Positions 16,319-23,977 of a stretch of DNA of 32,667 nucleotides are shown here, piece by piece. The position numbers and the translations under genes were made by a program. Under the pieces are notes generated by a model. It searched no databases and had not been told where the DNA came from. It saw nothing but the letters and a program-made list of their open reading frames with translations. Source of the DNA: Streptomyces sp. SM1 (lineage in GTDB: Bacteria > Actinomycetota > Actinomycetes > Streptomycetales > Streptomycetaceae); contig NZ_NEUB01000822.1 of NCBI RefSeq assembly GCF_002910825.1, forward strand, positions 1 through 32,667, given 5' to 3'. Position 1 is the first letter of the stretch, and each line of letters begins with the position of its first letter.

Positions 16319-16711
16319 ATGCCGTACCGACATGGCACATGCCGGCGGGAGCGCGGCCGGATCCGGCGTCGCGACCGGGACCGGGGCCAGGCGGCGCTCG
16401 AGTACCTGGGCTTCCTCCCCGTCCTGCTCATCGTCGGCATGGCCGTCGTACAGCTCGGCCTGATCGCCTACACCGCCCAGCAGGCGGGCACCGCGGCGCG
16501 GGCGGGAGCGCGCAGCGCGTCGCTGGACCAGGGCGCCGCAGGGGCCTGCTCGGCCGCCGTCAGTTCCTGGCTGGCCGACCGCACCACCTGTGTGCCGGTG
16601 CCGCTCGGCAAGGAGGTCACCGTCACCGCCACGGTCGACATCCCCTCGATCGTCCCGGGCTGGAACTTCGGCCCCGCCCGCAAGACCGCCACGATGCCCG
16701 TCGACCACTGA
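16319..16711 (+). CDS. Second TadE-like pseudopilin
   Basis: The 130-aa product repeats the layout of its neighbour: a basic leader (RERGRIRRRDRDRGQ), a G|QAALEYLG site with Glu at +5, and one hydrophobic helix (FLPVLLIVGMAVVQLGLIAY). The extracytoplasmic region has two cysteines (GACSAAV, RTTCVPV). ATG 16319 directly follows the upstream TGA with GGAGGAGG just before it. The pair of TadE-like genes suggests a heterodimeric minor-pilin complex. A 48-base gap precedes the TadA ATPase. Low sequence similarity apart from the leader and helix suggests distinct roles. Confidence 0.85.
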   Translation: MPYRHGTCRRERGRIRRRDRDRGQAALEYLGFLPVLLIVGMAVVQLGLIAYTAQQAGTAARAGARSASLDQGAAGACSAAVSSWLADRTTCVPVPLGKEVTVTATVDIPSIVPGWNFGPARKTATMPVDH

Positions 16712-16759
16712 CGTGCTGAGGAACAGGGACCAGGAACAAGAACGAGGAGCACGGGACTC

Positions 16760-18097
16760 ATGAGCCTGCGGGCACGCATCAACTCCCCCGAGGAGACGGC
16801 CGGGCGGGGCGAGGACGGCCACATGGTCGCCTCCTACCGCGCCAAGCTCCTGGAGGAGATCGACCTCGCGGAGATGAGTTCGCTGGCCGCGGCCGAGCGC
16901 CGGGCCCGGCTGGAACGCGTCCTCGGCCACATCATCAGCCGCGAGGGCCCGGTCCTGTCGACCGTCGAGCGCTCCCAGCTGATCCGCCGCGTCGTCGACG
17001 AGGCACTCGGCCTCGGCATCCTGGAACCCCTGCTGGAGGACGCGTCGATCACCGAGATCATGGTGAACGGCCCCGACGCCATCTTCGTGGAGCGCGGCGG
17101 CCGCGTGGAGCAGCTCCCCATGCGGTTCGCCTCCAACGACCAGCTGATGCAGACGATCGAGCGCATCGTCTCCACCGTCAACCGCCGCGTCGACGAGTCC
17201 AACCCGATGGTCGACGCCCGTCTCCCCTCCGGCGAGCGCGTCAACGTCATCATCCCGCCGCTGTCCCTGACCGGCGCCATCCTCACCATCCGCCGCTTCC
17301 CGCGCTCCTTCACCCTCCAGGAGCTCATCGGCCTCGGCTCGCTCGACGAGCAGATGCTGTACCTGCTGGCGGGGCTGGTGCAGGCACGCTTCAACGTCAT
17401 CGTGTCGGGTGCCACGGGCACCGGCAAGACCACGTTGCTGAACGCCCTCTCCGGCCTGATCCCCGAGGGCGAGCGCATCATCACCATCGAGGACTCCGCC
17501 GAACTCCAGCTCCAGCAGCCGCACGTCATCCGCCTGGAGTCCCGCCCGCCGAACGTCGAGGGCAAGGGCAAGATCACCATCCGCGACCTCGTCCGCAACT
17601 CCCTGCGCATGCGCCCCGACCGCATCGTCGTCGGTGAGGTCCGCGGCGGCGAGTCCCTCGACATGCTCCAGGCCATGTCCACCGGCCACGACGGCTCCCT
17701 CGCCACCGTCCACGCCAACAGCGCCGAGGACGCGCTGATGCGCCTGCAGACCCTCGCCTCCATGTCCGACGTGGAGATCCCCTTCGTCGCCCTGCACGAC
17801 CAGATCAACAGCGCCGTCGACGTGCTCGTCCAGCTCACCCGCTTCGCCGACGGCGCCCGCCGCATCACCGAGATCGCCCTCCTGGAGAGCCACGGAGGAG
17901 AGCCGTACCGGCTCGCCACGGTCGCCCGCTTCCACGCCCGCCCGATGACCGCCGACGGCCGCGTCTACGGCGCCTTCGAGCACTACCCCCTCCCGCGCCG
18001 CACCGCCGACCGCCTCTACACGGCGAGCCAGCCCGTCCCGCAGGCGTTCGGCATCGCCCAGTCCGCCGACCAGCTCGCCACCAGAGAAGCCAGGTAG
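16760..18097 (+). CDS. tadA: TadA/CpaF-type secretion ATPase
   Basis: The 445-aa GspE/CpaF ATPase powers extension (and perhaps retraction) of the Flp pilus from the cytoplasmic face. Walker A is GATGTGKTTLLN with Lys at residue 223. The Asp box is IITIEDSAEL, Walker B is RIVVGEVRGGE, and the His box is GHDGSLATVHANS. The N-terminal domain (about 30-140) includes EPLLEDASITEIMVNGPD, typical of the CpaF subgroup. The length is ordinary. It precedes tadB by 9 bases. All key ATPase residues are intact, so the motor is likely functional. Confidence 0.95.
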   Translation: MSLRARINSPEETAGRGEDGHMVASYRAKLLEEIDLAEMSSLAAAERRARLERVLGHIISREGPVLSTVERSQLIRRVVDEALGLGILEPLLEDASITEIMVNGPDAIFVERGGRVEQLPMRFASNDQLMQTIERIVSTVNRRVDESNPMVDARLPSGERVNVIIPPLSLTGAILTIRRFPRSFTLQELIGLGSLDEQMLYLLAGLVQARFNVIVSGATGTGKTTLLNALSGLIPEGERIITIEDSAELQLQQPHVIRLESRPPNVEGKGKITIRDLVRNSLRMRPDRIVVGEVRGGESLDMLQAMSTGHDGSLATVHANSAEDALMRLQTLASMSDVEIPFVALHDQINSAVDVLVQLTRFADGARRITEIALLESHGGEPYRLATVARFHARPMTADGRVYGAFEHYPLPRRTADRLYTASQPVPQAFGIAQSADQLATREAR

Positions 18098-18106
18098 GAA
18101 CCGTCC

Positions 18107-19051
18107 ATGGAGTTGCACGACCTGACCACGCTGACCACCGGCATCGCCCTGCTGACCTGTGTCCTCGCGGTCGTCGGTGTGCATTCCTACGCTTCCGGCC
18201 GGGCGCAGCGCCAGGCACTGGTGGCCCGCCTCTCGGCCACCGGACAGATCCCCGTCGCCGGCCGTCGCCGCCACTTCCCCACCCTGGACCGCCGACTGCG
18301 CCGCACCGGCTTCGGCAGGAAGCTGGAACTGCGCCTGCTGGCCACCGGCCTGGACATCACCCCCGGCGAGTTCGTCGCCGCGATGCTCGCCGGCGTCGCC
18401 GGCCTCTGGCTGATCGGCCAGTCCACCCTCGCCCCCTTCTTCGGCCCGATCGCCGGTCTCCTCGGCATCGGGGCGGCCTGGCAGTTCCTCAACTGGCAGC
18501 GTCAGAAACGCATCGAGAAGTTCATCAACCAGCTCCCCGAGCTGGCCCGCATCCTGGCCAACGCCACCCAGGCCGGCCTGGCGCTCCGTACCGCCATCGG
18601 CATGGCGGCGGAGGAACTGGAGGCCCCGGCGGGCGAGGAACTGGCCAAGGTCGCCAACCAGCTGGCGATGGGCGCCTCCATGGACGACACCCTCGGCGAA
18701 CTGGCCGACCGCCTTCCCTCCCGCGAACTGGTCGTCCTGGTCACCACGCTGGTGCTGTCCAGCCGGGCGGGCGGCCAGGTCGTCAGCGCGCTGCGCAACC
18801 TGACGGAGACGCTGGAGGAGCGCAAGGAGACGAGGCGCGAGGTCCGCACCCAGCTCTCCCAGGTCAGCATGACGTCGTACGCCGTACCCGTCCTCGGCGT
18901 CGGCTCGTTGTTCCTGATGAACGGCGTGAAGGACGGCGCCCTCGAGCGCATGACCGGCTCCCCGGCCGGCCAGGCCGCGGTGATCATCGCCTTCGGGCTG
19001 TACGCCGTGGGCTTCGTCCTCATCCGCCGACTGTCCCGCATCGACGTCTGA
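18107..19051 (+). CDS. tadB: TadB-like inner-membrane platform protein
   Basis: The 314-aa product has the GspF/TadB layout. An N-terminal helix (about 6-26) is followed by a basic cytoplasmic loop and two helices around 85-130. A soluble type II secretion F domain carries INQLPELARILANATQAGLAL and a later ELVVLVTTLVLSSRAGG. Two C-terminal helices end the protein. It forms the membrane platform with TadC and couples to the TadA ATPase. AGGAA lies near the start codon. The downstream tadC starts 20 bases later. Confidence 0.9.
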   Translation: MELHDLTTLTTGIALLTCVLAVVGVHSYASGRAQRQALVARLSATGQIPVAGRRRHFPTLDRRLRRTGFGRKLELRLLATGLDITPGEFVAAMLAGVAGLWLIGQSTLAPFFGPIAGLLGIGAAWQFLNWQRQKRIEKFINQLPELARILANATQAGLALRTAIGMAAEELEAPAGEELAKVANQLAMGASMDDTLGELADRLPSRELVVLVTTLVLSSRAGGQVVSALRNLTETLEERKETRREVRTQLSQVSMTSYAVPVLGVGSLFLMNGVKDGALERMTGSPAGQAAVIIAFGLYAVGFVLIRRLSRIDV

Positions 19052-19071
19052 CCGGCGAGGAGGCCGACCGA

Positions 19072-19959
19072 ATGGGACTTCTGCTCGCGCTGCTGATGGG
19101 CCTCGCCGTCTGGGGCGTCTTCGCCGGCATCCGCATGTACCGCGCGGAGGCCAAACTCCCCAGCGACCTGATGCTGGCCCTGGAAGTCGGATCCACGCGC
19201 ACCGGCGCGGTCGACTCCCTCGTCGACCGCATGGGCATGCGCTACGCCCCCGCCGTGCTGCGCCTCATGGGCCCGGCGAGGGTCGCCAGGTACCGGCGCA
19301 GGATCGACCTGGCGGGCAACCCCGGCGGCCTCACCATCGACCGCTACGCCGCCCGCCGCGCGGTCTACGGCGCGCTGGGCGGCGTCGGCTTCCTGGTCTT
19401 CCTCATGCGCGGCCAGCTCTTCGTGGCGCTGCTGCTGCTCGCCTTCGGGGCGTTCTGGACGGAGGTCGGCATCTGGTCGGCGATCCGTATCCGCAAGGAC
19501 GTCATCGAACGCACCCTGCCCGACTTCCTGGACGTGCTGGCCGTCGTGGTCAGCGCGGGCCTGGGCTTCCGGCAGGCCCTGGACCGGGTGTCGATGAAGT
19601 ACGAGGGCCCGTGGGCGGACGAACTGCGCATCACACTCCGCCAGATGGACCTCGGCATGAGCCGCAGGCAGGCGTTCGCGGAGCTGCGCCGACGCAACGA
19701 CTCCGAGCAGGTGGCGATGTTCGTGACGGCGCTGCAGCAGGGGGAGGAGCTGGGCGCGCCGATCGTCGACACGCTGGTGTCGCTGGCCAAGGACATGCGC
19801 CGTACGGACGCGCAGAACGCCCGCCGGAAGGCGGCCCGCGCGGTCCCCAAGGCCACCATGATGATCACCACGTTCATGGTCCCGGCCACGATGATCCTCC
19901 TCGGCGCCGGCCTGATCCTCGGCTCCGGCACCGACTTCGGCTCGATCACGGGCGAGTAG
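19072..19959 (+). CDS. tadC: TadC-like inner-membrane platform protein
   Basis: The 295-aa partner of TadB has an N-terminal helix (LLLALLMGLAVWGVFAGI), two central helices (about 103-140), and a GspF-type domain with ERTLPDFLDVLAVVVSAGLG, LDRVSMKYEGPWADEL and AMFVTALQQGEELGAPI. A C-terminal helix (TFMVPATMILLGAGLIL) closes it. TadB and TadC form the heteromeric base of the pilus. GGCGAGGAGG precedes the ATG. The kinase gene begins 15 bases after its stop, which places signalling and assembly genes in one transcript. Confidence 0.9.
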   Translation: MGLLLALLMGLAVWGVFAGIRMYRAEAKLPSDLMLALEVGSTRTGAVDSLVDRMGMRYAPAVLRLMGPARVARYRRRIDLAGNPGGLTIDRYAARRAVYGALGGVGFLVFLMRGQLFVALLLLAFGAFWTEVGIWSAIRIRKDVIERTLPDFLDVLAVVVSAGLGFRQALDRVSMKYEGPWADELRITLRQMDLGMSRRQAFAELRRRNDSEQVAMFVTALQQGEELGAPIVDTLVSLAKDMRRTDAQNARRKAARAVPKATMMITTFMVPATMILLGAGLILGSGTDFGSITGE

Positions 19960-19974
19960 GACGGGGCGGCTGAG

Positions 19975-21549
19975 ATGACGACGACCAGGGAACGCACGAG
20001 GCTGCTCCGCCGCCCGGCCGCCGGGCCGCCGGAGATCACCACCCCGCCGGCGGGCACGGTCCTCCCGCCCTCCGCGAGGACGGGCGCCCCGGACGTCCCG
20101 GTGACGTCGGTGACGCCGATGCTGCCGCCGGGATGGGAGCCGGTGACCGGAGCGCACCCGCAGGCCCACGGAGCGGCGGCCGCCGACGGCGCCGGGGCCC
20201 CACAGGGGCCACCCGCACCCGACAACGAGAGCCGCACGGGTGGTGCGGGTGGGAACCCGGATCCGGCCGAAGGCCGGACGCACCCCCCACAACCCGCACC
20301 CGCACCCGACGCGCAGATCCAGGCAAACGCCCTCCAAGCCCTCTGCCGGCAGGCATTCGGCTTCAGGCTGGCGATGATCGCCCTCGCGGCCCCCGCGGCC
20401 CTCCTGAACGCCGGCCCCGGCTGGGGCACCCGCCTGGTCGCCACAGCGGTGATCGTCACCTTCATGGCGTCCTACGTCCTCTTCCGCGACTGGGAACGTT
20501 TCGGCCCCCTCCTCCTGCGCCACCCCACCCTCCTGGCCGTTGACACCCTCTTCGGCGCCCTGCTCCTGATCTCCGCCGGCCCGGACACGACCCTCGCCTA
20601 CGTCAGCGTCTGCACCCCCCTCCTCGCCGGCCTCGCCTACGGCTGGCGCGGCGCCGCGGTCTTCGCCTCCCTCCAGGGCCTGATCCTCCTGCTCGTCTAC
20701 GCGACCCTGGAGGACCCGCACACGGACCTGGCGCAGACACTCCTCCTCCCCGGCCTCTGCGTGATCGCCGGAGCCGTCGGCTCGAGCCTGCGCAAACTGA
20801 TGCTCAGCCTCGGCCGGGCGCCCCAGGCGCTGACGGCGATCCAGGCCCGCCTGGCGGTCACGGAGGCGGTCAGCGCGGAACGGGCACGCCTGGCCCGCGA
20901 GATGCACGACTCGGTCGCCAAGACCCTCCACGGAGTGGCCCTGGCGGCGGACAGCCTGACCGCCACGACGGACGCCCCGCACATCGACCCGGACCTGGTG
21001 AGACAGCAGGCGGAACTGGTGGCACGCTCGGCCCGCAGAGCCGCCGCCGAATCGCGTGAACTCCTGGCCGACCTCCGCCGGGAGTCGGACCCGGACCAGG
21101 GCACGGACGTGCTCGTGGAACTCGCCGCTCGCACCCGCGACTTCAGCAAACGCACGGGCCTGCCGGCGTCCTACGGTCCCACCGGCGAGGACAGCGTCCC
21201 CCCGGTCCCCCCGGCCGTGGCCCGCCAGCTCCTCACCATCGCCCAGGAGGCGCTGGAGAACGCCCACCGCCACGCGGGACCTTCCAGGGTCGACGTCCGG
21301 GCGGGCGTCCACGGAGACCTGCTCCGCATCAGCGTCTACGACGACGGCGCCGGCCTCCCGCCCGGCACGAACCTGGAACACCTCCGCAGGGCGGGCCACT
21401 TCGGCCTGGTGGGCATGGTGGAGCGGGCGGCCTCGGTCGGCGCCCGCATCCGCATAGGACGGGGCACCCTCGCCCAGGGCACGGAGGTCCGCCTGGAACT
21501 CCCGCTCGCGGCGGTATCGCCGACCACTCCGACGGAGGCCATGCCATGA
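19975..21549 (+). CDS. NarL/DesK-type membrane sensor histidine kinase
   Basis: The 524-aa kinase has an unusual Pro/Ala/Gly-rich disordered N-terminus (about 1-115) before five or six membrane helices (about 122-270). The dimerisation and phosphoacceptor region contains RLAREMHDSVAKTL, with His311 the phosphorylated residue (HisKA_3 type). The ATPase region has the N box EALENAHRHAG and the G box DDGAGLPPG, then GHFGLVGMVERA. It should sense a membrane or envelope signal and phosphorylate the overlapping downstream regulator. Its stop overlaps the response regulator start (ATGA). Placement inside the Tad operon argues for pilus control. Confidence 0.92.
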   Translation: MTTTRERTRLLRRPAAGPPEITTPPAGTVLPPSARTGAPDVPVTSVTPMLPPGWEPVTGAHPQAHGAAAADGAGAPQGPPAPDNESRTGGAGGNPDPAEGRTHPPQPAPAPDAQIQANALQALCRQAFGFRLAMIALAAPAALLNAGPGWGTRLVATAVIVTFMASYVLFRDWERFGPLLLRHPTLLAVDTLFGALLLISAGPDTTLAYVSVCTPLLAGLAYGWRGAAVFASLQGLILLLVYATLEDPHTDLAQTLLLPGLCVIAGAVGSSLRKLMLSLGRAPQALTAIQARLAVTEAVSAERARLAREMHDSVAKTLHGVALAADSLTATTDAPHIDPDLVRQQAELVARSARRAAAESRELLADLRRESDPDQGTDVLVELAARTRDFSKRTGLPASYGPTGEDSVPPVPPAVARQLLTIAQEALENAHRHAGPSRVDVRAGVHGDLLRISVYDDGAGLPPGTNLEHLRRAGHFGLVGMVERAASVGARIRIGRGTLAQGTEVRLELPLAAVSPTTPTEAMP

Positions 21550-22412
21550 CGACACCGCCGAACCCCTTCGAGTACGCCCCACCGCCCCCCGCCTCGCTCC
21601 GCGTGGTGGTGGTGGACGACAACCCGGTGGTCCGCGCGGGCCTGACGGCCCTCCTCACCGGCCGCGAGGACATCACGGTCGTGGCGGAGGCGGCGGACGG
21701 CCGGGAAGCCTACGAGGCCGCCCGCGCCCATCGCCCCGACGTCATCCTCCTGGACGTCCGCATGCCCGGCGTGGACGGCATCTCCGCCCTTCCCCACCTG
21801 GTCGGCATCGCCCCGGTCGTGATGCTGACGTACAGCAGGGAGTCGGAGATCGTCCAGGAGGCGCTGCGCAGGGGAGCGGGCGGCTATCTGGTCCACGGCG
21901 AGTTCACGGCGGACCAGCTGGTGTCGGCGGTGCGCGACATCAAGGAGGGCCGACCCCACTTCACCGCGACAGCGGCAGGTGCGTTGCTCTCGCAACTTCG
22001 ACAGAGGGCGGGCTCGGGGCACCCGTTGCCGGAGGGATTGGGTGCCGGAAGCACAACTCATCGCCAGTCGCCGCGATTCGGCCTGCCGCACATCCCGCCC
22101 CCACCTACTTCTGCGGAAAACCTTTCGCATCTGCAACCGGATATGGCACAGTCGTCGTCTGGGTGGGCAAGCGGTCGCCCGGCCGCACCCGACAGGTCCA
22201 GGTTCCAACTGAGCGCGAGGGAGGCGGAGATCATGGACCTCATCGCCTCCGGCATGAACAACCAGCAGATCGCCGCGACGTGCTTCATCAGCGAGAAGAC
22301 GGTCAAGAACCACATCAACCGCATCTTCGCGAAGCTCCACAGCACAAGCCGTTCCGAGGCCGCGGCGAAGTGGCTCGGCACGGCACCGGGCTCGGGTCGA
22401 GGGGTGGGGTGA
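21546..22412 (+). CDS. LuxR/NarL-type response regulator with a non-canonical receiver
   Basis: The 288-aa regulator has a receiver domain starting VVVVDDNPVVRAGL with the phosphoacceptor Asp70 in LLDVRMPG, and a LuxR-type HTH (LSAREAEIMDLIASGMNNQQ, TVKNHINRIFAKL). Two features are odd. The conserved receiver Lys, normally in a GYLLKD-type motif, is replaced in GYLVHGE. The linker between domains is over 60 residues, unlike the usual short one, and is Pro/Ser/His-rich with lower GC. It is coupled to the kinase by a 4-base overlap. The likely target is the separate flp promoter 70-160 bases downstream. Confidence 0.9.
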   Translation: MTTPPNPFEYAPPPPASLRVVVVDDNPVVRAGLTALLTGREDITVVAEAADGREAYEAARAHRPDVILLDVRMPGVDGISALPHLVGIAPVVMLTYSRESEIVQEALRRGAGGYLVHGEFTADQLVSAVRDIKEGRPHFTATAAGALLSQLRQRAGSGHPLPEGLGAGSTTHRQSPRFGLPHIPPPPTSAENLSHLQPDMAQSSSGWASGRPAAPDRSRFQLSAREAEIMDLIASGMNNQQIAATCFISEKTVKNHINRIFAKLHSTSRSEAAAKWLGTAPGSGRGVG

Positions 22413-22443
22413 CCTCCGGTGACGGCATGGGGGAAGAGGCGCT

Positions 22444-22481
22444 GGGCCCGCGATTGGGCCCCGGATTGGGCCCTGGGGCCC
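22444..22481. repeat. Cluster of four GGGCCC palindromes upstream of flp
   Basis: GGGCCC occurs at 22444, 22456, 22468 and 22476, three of them 12 bases apart and the middle two inside ATTGGGCCC. The array ends 2 bases before the -35 of the flp promoter, the position expected for an activator. In this base composition a single copy is common, but four in 38 bases are not. Confidence 0.45.
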
Positions 22482-22482
22482 T

Positions 22483-22511
22483 CTGACGGGCGAGGTGCCC
22501 GGCCGTACGTT
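22483..22511 (+). promoter_or_regulatory. Promoter of the flp pilin gene
   Basis: CTGACG at 22483-22488 and TACGTT at 22506-22511 are exactly 17 bases apart, a good sigma-70-type match giving a leader of about 55 bases. A separate promoter fits the need for far more pilin than assembly proteins. Confidence 0.6.
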
Positions 22512-22572
22512 ACTGCTGTCGAAAGCGGCCCCGCGAAAGAGGCCGCCACCGCATCAGCCGGAGGGGACCACC

Positions 22573-22767
22573 ATGAAGAACTGGATCAATACGACCGTCA
22601 GTTACCTCCACTCCCGCGCCGCCCGCAACGACAAGGGCCAGACCGCGGTGGAGTACCTGGGCATCATCGCGGTGGTCGTGGCGATCGTGCTGGCGATCAC
22701 GGGGACGGACATCGGGCAGTCGATCTACGACGCGATCACCGCGCAGGTCGCGGAGGTTGTCGGCTGA
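22573..22767 (+). CDS. flp: Flp-family type IVb prepilin (major pilin)
   Basis: The 64-aa prepilin has a 24-residue basic leader with Lys-Gly before the cut, then the type IVb site G|QTAVEYLG with Glu at +5 and Tyr at +6. The hydrophobic helix IIAVVVAIVLAIT follows, with a short tail ending AQVAEVVG. After cleavage it polymerises into the Flp pilus through the TadA/TadB/TadC machine. ATG 22573 follows GGAGGGG at 6-7 bases. It has its own promoter. The 3' end overlaps the apparent CTG start of the next gene. Confidence 0.93.
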   Translation: MKNWINTTVSYLHSRAARNDKGQTAVEYLGIIAVVVAIVLAITGTDIGQSIYDAITAQVAEVVG

Positions 22768-23354
22768 TCCGGCGCAGCCGCTACTGCGACGCAGGGCAGG
22801 CATTCCCCATCTACATCACGGTGGTGGGGGGCCTGCTCTTTCTCGCGTTCGCGTACTTCGCAGTCGGTCAGGCCGCGGCGAACCGGAACGACGCGCAGAC
22901 AGCCGCTGACGCGGCGGCCCTGGCGGCAGCCCAGGACAGGCGGGAGAAGCTCGCCGACGCCCTGACGAAGAGTATTGATGATCCGTTGGCCTGGGCGGAC
23001 ATCTTCGCGGGTTACGTGCCAGGAATAGGGCCGTCGTGCTGGCGTTCTTACCAACTCGCAGCGCAGAACGATGCAACTGTGCTGTCCTGCGTACCTGACG
23101 GCCTGCTGGGGTTCACGGTCGAGGTCGTGACGAACGGGACAGTGGGCGAATCCATCGTCCCGGGCACTGAGAACAAGCGGTCGCGCGAAGAGGCCACTGC
23201 GGTGATCGAGCCTCGCTGCGAGTTCGAACTTCCGACAGGGGACGCGCTGCCTCTGCTCACCTGTATGGGAACGGAGTGGGAGCTGGACCCCGAGGCCCCG
23301 GAGGAATTGCTCCCACAGCCCGAAGACCTCTTCGACGTCCATCTGACCCACTGA
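22764..23354 (+). CDS. TadE/TadG-like pilus assembly protein with an apparent CTG start
   Basis: The frame reads LIRRSRYCDAGQAFPIYITV and then a helix (VGGLLFLAFAYFAVGQAAAN) followed by NDAQTAADAAALAAAQD, a Tad-type putative Flp-associated module. The rest is a soluble domain of about 140 aa with several cysteines (SCWRS, LSCVPD, PRCEF, LLTCMG). No in-frame ATG, GTG or TTG lies between the flp stop and the helix; the GTG pair near 22818 would delete the leader and part of the helix. CTG 22764 overlaps the flp TGA as CTGA and gives the expected basic leader. Codons are less GC-rich than upstream genes. The start remains the main doubt. Confidence 0.7.
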   Translation: MIRRSRYCDAGQAFPIYITVVGGLLFLAFAYFAVGQAAANRNDAQTAADAAALAAAQDRREKLADALTKSIDDPLAWADIFAGYVPGIGPSCWRSYQLAAQNDATVLSCVPDGLLGFTVEVVTNGTVGESIVPGTENKRSREEATAVIEPRCEFELPTGDALPLLTCMGTEWELDPEAPEELLPQPEDLFDVHLTH

Positions 23355-23387
23355 CAGCGAACGACGAACAAAGAAGGAAGCAGAGGC

Positions 23388-23969
23388 ATGAGTATGCGGT
23401 TCGCTACGAAGGCCCGCAGGAGGATGGTCGCACTGACCGCTGTGGCCGGACTGGCCCTCGGAGTGGCCGGGTGCGGCGGTGGGGGAGGCGACGACAAGAA
23501 GCCGGAGACTTCGGCCTCGGCGTCCAAGGGCAATGGATCCGATCCAAGTGCTCAAGAGGGGCAGGCGGAGGACGTTCTTGCCGAACTGAGGGGGTCGGGA
23601 GGACTGCTCCTTCGGATTACCTCAGCACAACGCGACGCCGGAGGCTTTGTCACCGTCAATGCCGATTTGAAGAACGAAGGAGACAAGACCACAGTCGTCC
23701 CGGCCGGGCTGAGCGGGAATGAGACCGAGATCGTTCGAAACGGCAGGTCGCTGGGCGGTGCCACGCTGGTCGATTCGACGGGTAAGAAGCGGTACTACGT
23801 ACTGCGCGACACGGACGGTCGCCCGTTGACGACCACAGGCTTCTCAACCATCAAGGCGGGGGAAAGCATGTCTGTCTTCATGCAGTTCCCCGCACCGCCT
23901 GCGGAGACCCCCGAAGTCACCTTCCAACTGCCGACGTTCGCCAGCGGCACCATCCAGATCTCTGGTTGA
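23388..23969 (+). CDS. Small secreted lipoprotein of the Tad locus
   Basis: The 193-aa product has a lipoprotein signal: TKARRRMVALTAVAGLALG then a lipobox ending in Cys29 (GVAGC). A Gly/Asp/Ser-rich linker (about 30-60) follows, then a beta-rich domain (LLLRITSAQRDAGGFVTVN, TEIVRNGRSLGGATLVD, KKRYYVLRDTDGRPL). I do not recognise a named family. Lipid anchoring would hold it on the outer face of the membrane. AAGAAGGAAG precedes the ATG. It shares reduced GC and orientation with its neighbours; an envelope anchor or assembly factor for the pilus is inferred from position only. Confidence 0.8.
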   Translation: MSMRFATKARRRMVALTAVAGLALGVAGCGGGGGDDKKPETSASASKGNGSDPSAQEGQAEDVLAELRGSGGLLLRITSAQRDAGGFVTVNADLKNEGDKTTVVPAGLSGNETEIVRNGRSLGGATLVDSTGKKRYYVLRDTDGRPLTTTGFSTIKAGESMSVFMQFPAPPAETPEVTFQLPTFASGTIQISG

Positions 23970-23977
23970 GGCAGAGG

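Noticed and set aside
19976-20340. Separate small gene at the start of the histidine kinase frame
   Set aside because: The Pro-rich stretch has one continuous frame with the kinase and no internal ribosome site, so it is treated as an N-terminal extension.
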